Below, piece by piece: positions 1-5,228 of a DNA stretch of 5,379 nucleotides. The translations under genes were made by a program, and so were the position numbers. The first letter of the stretch is position 1; every line of letters starts with the position of its first letter. Source of the DNA: Quisquiliibacterium sp. (lineage in GTDB: Bacteria; Pseudomonadota; Gammaproteobacteria; Burkholderiales; Burkholderiaceae_E); the NCBI GenBank assembly GCA_023257915.1, contig JALRBB010000012.1:1-5379 (forward strand), in the 5' to 3' direction. The notes beneath the pieces were generated by a model that worked only from the letters and a program-made list of their open reading frames with translations, was not told where the DNA came from and ran no database searches.

Positions 1-206
1 ACCAGGAAGATGCCGGTCAGGATCTGGATGACCAGCACCAGCATCGCCAGCGAACCGAAGAAATACCAGAAGTTGAAGTTCTTCGGCGCGTAGTACTCAG
101 ACAGATGCGCCTTCCAGGTTGCGGTCAGCGGGAAGCGCGCATCAACCCAGTTCAGCGCCTTTTGCAATCCGGGAGCGCCAGGGGGGAGTTGTTTCTCGAC
201 AGCCAT
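1..206 (-). CDS. petB: Cytochrome b subunit of the cytochrome bc1 complex, N-terminal part (cut by window edge)
   Basis: The visible 68 codons encode the N-terminus of cytochrome b, the inner-membrane, two-haem subunit of ubiquinol:cytochrome c reductase that carries the quinol oxidation and quinone reduction sites. What is seen: a soluble start (MAVEKQLPPG), the conserved stretch WVDARFPL at about residues 20-27, YYAPKNFNFWYFFG at about 39-52, and the first membrane helix ending in VIQILTGIFL. The IQxxTGxxL pattern is typical of helix A of cytochrome b. The haem-ligand histidines lie beyond the window. The ATG at 204-206 is preceded by GAGGAA at 215-220 (minus strand) with 8-nt spacing, which supports this start. 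It begins 28 bp after the petA stop and is surely co-transcribed with it; petC (cytochrome c1) is expected next but is not visible. Family assignment is confident; everything beyond the first helix is unseen. Confidence 0.95.
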   Translation of the reverse strand, partial: MAVEKQLPPGAPGLQKALNWVDARFPLTATWKAHLSEYYAPKNFNFWYFFGSLAMLVLVIQILTGIFL

Positions 207-234
207 CGTTTCAGTTCCTCAGTAGCTGCGCCGT

Positions 235-834
235 TCAGGCCTTGTCTTCGCCGACCAGGATGCGGGTGTCGGACAGGTACATATGGGGCGGCACCTCGAG
301 GTTATCGGGTGCGGGCATGTTGCTGAACACACGCCCCGCCAGATCAAACAACGAACCGTGGCAGGGACAAAAGAAACCGCCGGCCCAGTCATCGGGCAGC
401 GAAGCCTGCGGTCCGGGCTGGAACTTGTCGGACGGCGAACAGCCCAGATGCGTACAGATACCGACCACCACCAGGTACTCCGGCTTGATCGACCGATATT
501 CGTTGCGCGCGTACTCGGGCGTGGGAAATGCCGTACGACTGGACTTCGGATCAGCGACCCTGCCGTCGTCTTTCTTGACCGCCGCCAGCATTTCCGGGGT
601 TCGGCGTACGACCCAAACCGGCTTGCCGCGCCACTCGACCCGCTTTAGCTCGCCGGGAGCCATATCTGCGATGTCGACTTCGACGGGGGCGCCAGCAGCA
701 AGAGCGCGCTCGGACGGGCGCAGGCTCTTCAGAAACGGCCAGGCCACGGTGGCAGATCCGGCTGCCCCAACCGCGCAGGTGGTGACCACGGCCGCCCGAC
801 GCGACGGGTCTTCAGGAAGAATGGAATCGCTCAT
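235..834 (-). CDS. petA: Ubiquinol-cytochrome c reductase iron-sulfur subunit (Rieske protein), Tat-dependent
   Basis: This 199-residue protein is the Rieske [2Fe-2S] subunit of the bc1 complex; it takes the first electron from ubiquinol and passes it to cytochrome c1 on the periplasmic side. Seen: a twin-arginine motif SRRAAV (residues 11-16) followed by a hydrophobic segment to about residue 36, which in this family stays as an uncleaved anchor. Box I is CTHLGC (127-132) and box II is CPCHGS (156-161). By homology C127, H129, C156 and H159 bind the cluster, C132 and C158 form the disulfide, and S161 is the serine that hydrogen-bonds the cluster. The position of the conserved cluster-tuning tyrosine is phenylalanine (F163). 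The end, MYLSDTRILVGEDKA, is typical. I chose the ATG at 832-834: it gives the usual length, places the RR motif near the N-terminus, and has AGGA at 845-848 upstream. A TTG at 889-891 would add 19 residues without need. First gene of petAB(C). Confidence 0.97.
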   Translation of the reverse strand: MSDSILPEDPSRRAAVVTTCAVGAAGSATVAWPFLKSLRPSERALAAGAPVEVDIADMAPGELKRVEWRGKPVWVVRRTPEMLAAVKKDDGRVADPKSSRTAFPTPEYARNEYRSIKPEYLVVVGICTHLGCSPSDKFQPGPQASLPDDWAGGFFCPCHGSLFDLAGRVFSNMPAPDNLEVPPHMYLSDTRILVGEDKA

Positions 835-897
835 TTGCAGGAGTTCCTGAGAATCGACTGGCACGCAGGCACGGGGCCTGACGGCGAACAACTCGAG

Positions 898-926
898 ATT
901 CTAGCTTATTGCGGCGGCCCACTGCA
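898..926 (-). promoter_or_regulatory. Possible sigma-70-type promoter of the pet operon
   Basis: On the minus strand TAGAAT (898-903) matches the -10 consensus TATAAT at five of six bases and sits in an AT-richer patch of the petA/mscL divergent spacer. At 17-bp spacing the -35 position (921-926) reads TGCAGT, a poor match to TTGACA. Transcription would start near 891, giving a leader of about 57 nt that contains a small CAGGC/GCCTG hairpin at 866-880. The good -10 with poor -35 would fit a promoter needing an activator, but this rests on inspection only. No comparable promoter was found for mscL on the other strand. Confidence 0.3.
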
Positions 927-954
927 TCCCCAGACTGACGAAACGCTGCATCCC
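922..954. repeat. 9-bp direct repeat pair upstream of petA
   Basis: CTGCATCCC occurs at 922-930 and again, exactly, at 946-954 (GGGATGCAG twice when read towards petA). The copies are 24 bp apart start to start, with a 15-bp spacer. The proximal copy overlaps the presumed -35 position of the putative pet promoter and the distal copy lies just upstream, a layout often seen for activator half-sites. The repeat could also be chance in a GC-rich spacer. No regulator family can be named from it. Confidence 0.4.
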
Positions 955-1090
955 GCCTTTCCGGGCTCATCGCGTGAAACAATGGTTGTCGCACAAGCCC
1001 TCGCTCGGCCCCGCCTTCCGAATCACTCGCCCGGACGAGAAAGTCGCTGCCGCCGCGAGTTTGTAAAGCCCTGACCAACGAGGAAACGCC

Positions 1091-1522
1091 ATGGGAATGC
1101 TCAACGAATTCAAGACCTTCGCGATGAAGGGCAACGTGATGGATCTCGCGGTAGGCGTGATCATCGGTGGTGCGTTCGGCAAGATCGTCAGCTCGCTGGT
1201 CGATGATGTGATCATGCCGGTCGTCTCGGCGATTCTGGGTGGCAAGCTTGACTTCAGCAGCTTGCTGGTGCCGCTCGGCCGAGTCCCCGAGGGCACCGCA
1301 ATGACGCTGGATGCGCTGCGCAAGGCGGGCATACCGGTGTTCGCATACGGCAACTTCATCACGATCCTAGTCAATTTCGTGCTGCTCGCCTTCGTGATCT
1401 TTCTGATGGTCAAGGTCCTGAACCGCTGGAAAAACGAGGCACCGGCTGCGCCGGCCGCCCCACCGGCCAGCGAGGTACTTCTGGCCGAGATTCGTGATCT
1501 GCTCAAGCAGCGCGCGCCCTAG
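1091..1522 (+). CDS. mscL: Large-conductance mechanosensitive channel MscL
   Basis: This encodes MscL, the homopentameric inner-membrane channel that opens under high membrane tension and releases solutes during hypo-osmotic shock. At 143 residues it is slightly longer than the E. coli protein (136). Seen: the amphipathic N-terminal helix ([15 protein letters not shown]); TM1 at about residues 15-45 with [20 protein letters not shown], in which L19 and V23 match the pore-constriction residues of E. coli; a periplasmic loop of about 46-86; TM2 at about 87-110 ([19 protein letters not shown]); an Ala/Pro linker (117-126); and the cytoplasmic bundle helix [12 protein letters not shown]. The extra length is mostly in the periplasmic loop ([18 protein letters not shown]), which I recall as usual in betaproteobacterial MscL. 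The ATG is preceded by AGGA at 1081-1084 with a 6-nt gap. It is transcribed alone, divergent from petA and convergent with the NIF3 gene. I saw no convincing promoter in the 256-bp upstream spacer. Confidence 0.98.
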   Translation: MGMLNEFKTFAMKGNVMDLAVGVIIGGAFGKIVSSLVDDVIMPVVSAILGGKLDFSSLLVPLGRVPEGTAMTLDALRKAGIPVFAYGNFITILVNFVLLAFVIFLMVKVLNRWKNEAPAAPAAPPASEVLLAEIRDLLKQRAP

Positions 1523-1616
1523 CGAGAGCCAGGCCGGCTGCGCAGTCAGACTGCCTGAAAATCAGCGCTTGCTGGATTCCCGCAGCGCCGTGGTGCACGG
1601 TTCGCGCAACGAACGT
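1523..1616. other. Convergent intergenic spacer with two small inverted repeats
   Basis: This 94-bp gap lies between the mscL stop and the NIF3-gene stop. It holds GCAGTC-A-GACTGC (1542-1554), which can fold as a 5-bp stem with a 3-nt loop, and CCGTG-GTG-CACGG (1588-1600). Neither is followed by a T tract on either strand, so a standard intrinsic terminator is not shown. The position between converging genes makes a weak bidirectional or Rho-assisted stop possible. The palindrome GAACGTTC (1611-1618) overlaps the NIF3 stop codon. Confidence 0.3.
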
Positions 1617-2411
1617 TCAGACCGGGTTCGGATCGTCGATGTGGACATGCTCGATGCCGAACCGGGCTGCAAGGGCCTGGCCAACGGCCTGGACACCGTA
1701 GCGCTCGGTTGCGTGGTGACCGGCAGCCAGGTACAAGATGCCTGCCTCACGTGCAAAGTGCGTGATCCGCTCCGAGATCTCGCCGCTGATGAAAGCCTGG
1801 GCACCCTGTTCATGCGCCTGCTCGATCATGTCCTGGGCAGCCCCGGTGCACCAGGCAACCCGGGAAATTTTCGCTGGCGGCTCGCCGACGGCGAGCGGCA
1901 CTCGCCCAAGTCGCCGACGCACGCGTGCAACAAGCCCGGCGCGAGTCAGTGGCGAATCCAGATCGCAGACGAACCCCAGGCCGTCCTTGCCGAAACGCCG
2001 GTCGACGCGCAATCCGAGCACCTTGGCGAGCTGCGCGTTGTTGCCCAGCTCCGGATGTGCGTCAAGTGGCAGGTGATAGGCAAACAGGTTCAGGTCATGC
2101 TCGATCAACAGCCGGATCCTCTCCCTGCGGGTTCCAAGCAGACGCGGATCCTCGCCACGCCAAAAGTAACCATGGTGCACCAGCAGCGCATCGGCACCCG
2201 CCTTGGCCGCCGCCCTGATCAGCGCCGCACTCGCGGTCACGCCGCTGACCACACGGGCGATACGGGGCTTTCCTTCCACCTGCAGACCGTTTGGGCAATA
2301 ATCGGTGAAACGGGCCGCATCCAGCAGCTCGTCGAGAAAGCCCTGCATCTGCGCACGCGTCACACGAACCGCGCCGGCAGGCTGGCGCTGCGATTTCCCG
2401 AGTTTCCTCAT
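1617..2411 (-). CDS. NIF3/YbgI-family dinuclear-metal protein (DUF34; 'GTP cyclohydrolase I type 2' family)
   Basis: This 264-residue protein belongs to the NIF3 (YbgI, DUF34) family, ring-forming cytoplasmic proteins with a two-metal site; their physiological reaction is not settled. Seen: the family signature DYCPNGLQVEG (38-47 region), LLVHHGYFW (77-84) with H79 and H80, PLDAHPELGNN (115-125) with D117, SGEISER (209-215), GHHATERYGV (231-240) with H232 and E236, and the terminal IDDPNPV. By comparison with E. coli YbgI, H79, H80, D117, H232 and E236 are the expected metal ligands, so the site looks intact. The ATG at 2409-2411 is preceded by AAAGGG (2420-2425) with 8-nt spacing. Shorter starts (a GTG at residue 17, ATG at 22) lack a visible ribosome site, though the residues before about 18 are outside the family core. 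Its start overlaps that of the divergent HtrA protease. No functional link to neighbours can be inferred. Confidence 0.93.
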   Translation of the reverse strand: MRKLGKSQRQPAGAVRVTRAQMQGFLDELLDAARFTDYCPNGLQVEGKPRIARVVSGVTASAALIRAAAKAGADALLVHHGYFWRGEDPRLLGTRRERIRLLIEHDLNLFAYHLPLDAHPELGNNAQLAKVLGLRVDRRFGKDGLGFVCDLDSPLTRAGLVARVRRRLGRVPLAVGEPPAKISRVAWCTGAAQDMIEQAHEQGAQAFISGEISERITHFAREAGILYLAAGHHATERYGVQAVGQALAARFGIEHVHIDDPNPV

Positions 2412-3597
2412 GCTTCGAACCCTTTGGCTGACGTTCGCGCAGGCGGTCACGATCGGCCTGGCCCTGCTGTTCATCGTCACAACACTCAAACCGGAATGGG
2501 CGGTCTCGCCCTCCGGCCTGGTCAGACCCGACCCGCAACGCCCTGCGAACAGCGACGCGAGCGCACCGCCTGACGCCAGCGCCCCGGCTTCGCGCGACAG
2601 CTCGATTCTGTCATACGCAAAGGCGGCAAAGCTGGCGACTCCGGCCGTCGTGAACATCTTCACGACCAAATCCGTGCGAGTCACCCCGAACCATCCGCTG
2701 TTCAACGACCCGTTGTTCCGGCGCTTCTTTGGCGACCAGTTTTCGCAACAGCAGCAAACGTCCAGCCTCGGTTCCGGCGTCATCGTATCGGCCGACGGAC
2801 TGATCCTGACCAATCACCATGTCGTTGAATCCTCCGACGAGATTGAGGTGTTACTGGCCGACGGCAGGCGCGCAAAGGCCAAACTGGTCGGAACCGACCC
2901 AGAAACCGATCTGGCGGTGCTCAAGATTGCGCTCAGATCCCTACCGATCGTTGCGTTCGGCGACGACACCCAGGCACAGATCGGCGATGTGGTTCTTGCG
3001 ATCGGCAATCCGTTCGGTGTCGGACAGACCGTCACGATGGGCATCGTCAGCGCGCTTGGCCGCAATCAACTCGGCATCAACACGTTCGAAAATTTCATCC
3101 AGACCGACGCTGCGATCAACCCGGGAAACTCCGGCGGAGCCTTGGTCGACACCCAAGGGCGCCTGCTCGGCATCAACACCGCGATCTACTCGCGCAACGG
3201 CGGCTCAATGGGCATTGGCTTCGCGATCCCGGTGTCGACCGTGCGCACGGTGATGGAACAAATCGTCAAGACCGGCGGCGTCACCCGTGGCTACATCGGC
3301 GTCGAGCCGCAAGACGTGACTCCCGAACTGGCCGAAGCCTTTCGGCTGCCCCGCAAGGATGGTGCGATCATCGCCGGCGTGATGCGGGCAGGCCCTGCCG
3401 ACCGCGCCGGGGTCCGGGTCGGAGACATCCTGTTCGAGGTCGACGGAAAACCGGTGAAGGACACCGCGTCGATGCTCAATCTGATTGCGCAACTCAAACC
3501 AGGGACAAGTACCCGCTTCCGGTTCCTGCGCGAGGGCAAGCAGCTCGATCTGAACATCGTGATCGGCAAGCGCCCCAAGGCGCAGCGCCAGGAGTGA
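2410..3597 (+). CDS. DegS-like HtrA serine protease: membrane anchor, trypsin-like domain, one PDZ domain
   Basis: This 395-residue protein is an HtrA/Deg-family periplasmic serine protease. Seen: a hydrophobic N-terminal segment (about residues 6-25, LTFAQAVTIGLALLFIV) with no obvious signal-peptidase site; a Pro/Ala/Ser/Asp-rich linker (about 32-63); a trypsin-like domain (about 66-285) with H137 in TNHHVV, D167 in TDPETDLAV and S241 in GNSGG forming the triad; and one PDZ domain (about 292-390). One anchor plus one PDZ is the DegS architecture, whereas DegP and DegQ have two PDZ domains. The stretch before the catalytic core (HPLFNDPLFRRFFGDQ, then a QQQQ run) instead recalls the LA loop of DegP/DegQ. 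Whether it acts as an anti-sigma-factor sheddase like DegS or in general quality control is not shown, and no rseA or rpoE is in view. The ATG at 2410 begins the membrane segment; no good Shine-Dalgarno precedes it. It converges on tatC with a 28-bp gap. Confidence 0.93.
   Translation: MLRTLWLTFAQAVTIGLALLFIVTTLKPEWAVSPSGLVRPDPQRPANSDASAPPDASAPASRDSSILSYAKAAKLATPAVVNIFTTKSVRVTPNHPLFNDPLFRRFFGDQFSQQQQTSSLGSGVIVSADGLILTNHHVVESSDEIEVLLADGRRAKAKLVGTDPETDLAVLKIALRSLPIVAFGDDTQAQIGDVVLAIGNPFGVGQTVTMGIVSALGRNQLGINTFENFIQTDAAINPGNSGGALVDTQGRLLGINTAIYSRNGGSMGIGFAIPVSTVRTVMEQIVKTGGVTRGYIGVEPQDVTPELAEAFRLPRKDGAIIAGVMRAGPADRAGVRVGDILFEVDGKPVKDTASMLNLIAQLKPGTSTRFRFLREGKQLDLNIVIGKRPKAQRQE
2420..2425 (-). 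promoter_or_regulatory. Ribosome binding site supporting the NIF3-gene start
   Basis: Reading the minus strand, AAAGGG lies 8 nt before the ATG at 2409-2411. It favours this start over internal GTG or ATG codons. It lies inside the first codons of the protease gene on the other strand. Confidence 0.5.
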
Positions 3598-3651
3598 CGA
3601 CAGCGATCGCCACACGCCGCTGCGGTCAGTCGCCCGAGGTGGACTCCTCGG
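3598..3651. other. Convergent protease/tatC junction with palindrome and stem-loop
   Basis: The gap between the protease stop and the tatC stop is only 28 bp and contains the 8-bp palindrome GCGATCGC (3603-3610). Just inside the tatC 3' end, CCGAGG (3634-3639) and CCTCGG (3646-3651) form a 6-bp stem with a 6-nt loop. There is no T run on either strand. It could help define the 3' ends of both transcripts but is not a canonical terminator. Confidence 0.25.
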
Positions 3652-4390
3652 CGGAATCCTTGTCCGGAGCCCTGCTGCGAGCCTTCAGAAAACCCGCCAT
3701 AAAAATGCCCAGTTCATAAAGCAGGCAAAGCGGCACCGCCAGCATGAACTGCGACAGCACGTCTGGCGGAGTCAGCACCGCGGCGACGATAAACGCCCCG
3801 ACGACCACATAGCGACGCGCCTGACGCAACTGCTCTACGGTCACGAAACCGAGCTTGACCAGCAACATCTCGACGACCGGAACCTCGAAGGTCAGCCCGA
3901 AGCCGAAGAAGATTGCCAGAGTGAAGTCCCAGTACTTTTGCAGATCCTGGAGGGTTTCGGCGCCGGTGCGCTCCGACATCGCGATGAAAAACTTGTAGGC
4001 CGCCGGCAGCACGAAGGTGTAGGCAAACGCGATGCCGACCACCAGAAAAAACACGCTCGAAAAGATCAATGGCAGCGCGAACTTCTTTTCGTGCTCGTAC
4101 AGACCGGGCGCCACGAAAGCCCAGGCCTGGTACAGGATCCAAGGCAGGGAAAGCAGCACCGCGGTCAGAAAGGCAACCTTGGTCAGCGTGAAAAATGCTC
4201 CTGCCTGGTCGGTGAAGATCGGCCGGGAGCCTTCCGGCAGCGCCTGGTAAAGCGGCTGCGACAGAAACTTCATGATTTCGCCGGAGAAGTAAAAGCAGAC
4301 GGCGAACAACACCAGCACCATCAACAGCGCCCGGATCATGCGATCGCGCAGTTCGACCAGATGCGAAACGAAGCTTTCTTCCTGGCTCAT
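3626..4390 (-). CDS. tatC: Sec-independent (twin-arginine) translocase subunit TatC
   Basis: TatC is the six-helix inner-membrane receptor that, with TatB, recognises twin-arginine signal peptides and then recruits TatA. This 254-residue protein has the usual length. Seen: the N-terminal SHLVELRDR (9-17); six hydrophobic segments spread over about 18-235; WAFVAPGLYEHEKK (90-103), whose E101 matches the signal-binding glutamate E103 of E. coli; FGLTFEVPV (164-172), whose E169 matches E. coli E170; and LTPPDVLSQ (206-214) before the last helices. The C-terminal tail is charged (KARSRAPDKDSAEES). I chose the ATG at 4388-4390 (MSQEESF): it starts close to the conserved region and has AGG about 10 nt upstream. 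An in-frame ATG at 4406-4408 would add six residues and has a weaker site. It follows tatB by 30 bp and is the last gene of the visible HIT-tatABC run. Confidence 0.97.
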   Translation of the reverse strand: MSQEESFVSHLVELRDRMIRALLMVLVLFAVCFYFSGEIMKFLSQPLYQALPEGSRPIFTDQAGAFFTLTKVAFLTAVLLSLPWILYQAWAFVAPGLYEHEKKFALPLIFSSVFFLVVGIAFAYTFVLPAAYKFFIAMSERTGAETLQDLQKYWDFTLAIFFGFGLTFEVPVVEMLLVKLGFVTVEQLRQARRYVVVGAFIVAAVLTPPDVLSQFMLAVPLCLLYELGIFMAGFLKARSRAPDKDSAEESTSGD

Positions 4391-4420
4391 CGATTCATGA
4401 CCTGGCAATGACCGGATCGC

Positions 4421-4855
4421 TCAGCGACGCCGGGGCAGCTTATGACCAAGCGCCTTGGCCCGCTCGTGTCGGCGCTCGACGACCTTTTCGCGCGAGCGCC
4501 GGATGGCGTAGACCTTGTCCCAGTCGGTGAGTGTTTCCGACCCGGAGCTACTCGACGCTTGTGTGCCATCGACCGAACCGGAAATCGAATCGAATTCCGA
4601 CTGCGCCTGATCAACCGCGCTGCGAAACGAATTTTCCATGCTGCCAGCAGCATCCTTGACCTCGGTTTGCAGCTTGCGCAGTTCGTCCAGGTCCATCTGC
4701 CGATTGATATCGGATTTCACGTCACTGACGTAGCGCTGCAACTTGCCGATCCACTGCCCGGCCTGGCGCGCCACCTTGGGCAAGCGCTCAGGACCCAGCA
4801 CGATCAGGCCCATGACGGCGATAACGACCAGTTCTGAAAAACCGAAGTCGAACAT
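4421..4855 (-). CDS. tatB: Sec-independent translocase subunit TatB
   Basis: TatB pairs with TatC to form the signal-peptide receptor of the Tat pathway. This 144-residue protein starts MFDFGFSELV, the TatB hallmark (TatA starts with MG...), with conserved E8, one membrane helix (about 6-21), the hinge G21-P22 and an amphipathic helix (about 24-50). A polar, probably helical region (about 55-90) and a Ser/Gly/Thr-rich linker (about 91-110) follow. The last 27 residues are strikingly basic (IRRSREKVVERRHERAK, then LPRRR), unlike the acidic/proline-rich tail of E. coli TatB. I recall basic tails in other Burkholderiales TatB proteins, so this may be lineage-typical. The ATG at 4853-4855 is fixed by the conserved N-terminus although no clear Shine-Dalgarno sequence precedes it. 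A 113-bp spacer with stem-loops separates it from tatA. Confidence 0.95.
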   Translation of the reverse strand: MFDFGFSELVVIAVMGLIVLGPERLPKVARQAGQWIGKLQRYVSDVKSDINRQMDLDELRKLQTEVKDAAGSMENSFRSAVDQAQSEFDSISGSVDGTQASSSSGSETLTDWDKVYAIRRSREKVVERRHERAKALGHKLPRRR

Positions 4856-4889
4856 GGATCAACGATCAGAAAAGCGCTATCGGCAGCCT

Positions 4890-4962
4890 GGCCGAAATCC
4901 GGCCCGCAAGCGACCAGAGCGGCCGCAGCGGGCCGCTCGCCGTTCGCATCTTGCTGGATGCG
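4890..4962 (-). other. Three consecutive stem-loops in the tatA-tatB spacer
   Basis: In transcript order after the tatA stop there are CGCATC/GATGCG (4945-4962, 6-bp arms, 6-nt loop), GAGCGGCC/GGCCGCTC (4917-4938, 8-bp arms, 6-nt loop) and GGCCG/CGGCC (4890-4904, 5-bp arms, 5-nt loop). All arms are perfectly complementary. None is followed by a T tract, so they are not standard intrinsic terminators. They may stabilise the 3' end of a tatA message or attenuate read-through into tatBC. The arms are seen in the sequence; the role is inferred. Confidence 0.5.
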
Positions 4963-4968
4963 GGCCAG

Positions 4969-5187
4969 TCAGCTCTTTTCCTTGGCCTCGACGTCGATGG
5001 TTCGGGCATTGGTGGCGGCCGGTTTGCTCTCGGCCTCGACCTGGTCGGCGCCGTCCTTCATGCCCTGCTTGAAGCCCTTGACCACACCGCCAAGGTCTGA
5101 GCCGATGTTGCGCAGCTTTTTGGTGCCAAAGACCAGCATGATGATGATCAACACGATCAGCCAGTGCCAGATGCTAAAGGATCCCAT
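4969..5187 (-). CDS. tatA: Sec-independent translocase subunit TatA
   Basis: TatA oligomerises at the TatBC receptor to let folded twin-arginine substrates cross the inner membrane. The 72-residue protein shows the full signature: MGSFSIWHW at the start, one membrane helix (about 5-20), the F20-G21 hinge, [12 protein letters not shown] (22-33) and VKGFK (36-40), where F39 matches the essential F39 of E. coli. A short charged tail follows (about 41-72). Position 8 is His where E. coli has Gln. I chose the ATG at 5185-5187 because AGGAG (5194-5198) precedes it with 6-nt spacing and it gives the conserved MGS start. A TTG two codons upstream overlaps this spacer and is not needed. It lies 41 bp after the HIT gene stop, so co-transcription with that gene is likely; no separate promoter is obvious. 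Confidence 0.97.
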   Translation of the reverse strand: MGSFSIWHWLIVLIIIMLVFGTKKLRNIGSDLGGVVKGFKQGMKDGADQVEAESKPAATNARTIDVEAKEKS

Positions 5188-5193
5188 ATGCAA

Positions 5194-5198
5194 CTCCT
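5194..5198 (-). promoter_or_regulatory. Ribosome binding site that fixes the tatA start
   Basis: On the minus strand AGGAG lies 6 nt before the ATG at 5185-5187. It rules in that ATG over the in-frame TTG at 5191-5193, which would lie directly beside the AGGAG. It is the best ribosome site in the tat run and contrasts with the weak one of tatB. Confidence 0.75.
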
Positions 5199-5228
5199 GG
5201 GGCTCGCCCGATAGGCAAGCTGCCGTTT

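Noticed and set aside
119..850. A 243-codon open frame on the plus strand, antisense to petA
   Set aside because: The minus strand encodes an unmistakable Rieske protein; this frame is Arg/Ser-rich without motifs and is a shadow.
955..1090. Search for an mscL promoter or a small gene in the spacer before mscL
   Set aside because: Only weak -10-like strings (for example TGTAAA near 1061) without a partner -35 were found, and no open frame with motifs or a ribosome site; nothing could be supported.
2305..2409. Longer N-terminus for the HtrA protease (start at 2305)
   Set aside because: The extra 35 residues are Ser/Arg/Cys-rich, lie opposite NIF3 codons and would bury the membrane anchor; the ATG at 2410 gives a normal N-terminus.
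1494..2573. A 359-codon open frame on the plus strand, antisense to the NIF3 gene
   Set aside because: It resembles no protein family I recognise, has high Arg/Pro/Gln content typical of shadow frames in GC-rich DNA, and runs opposite a gene with intact family motifs.
2412..2813. Upstream extension of the NIF3 reading frame to 398 codons
   Set aside because: The extension lies entirely opposite protease codons, shows no conserved sequence, and the family start is explained by the ATG at 2409-2411 with its ribosome site.
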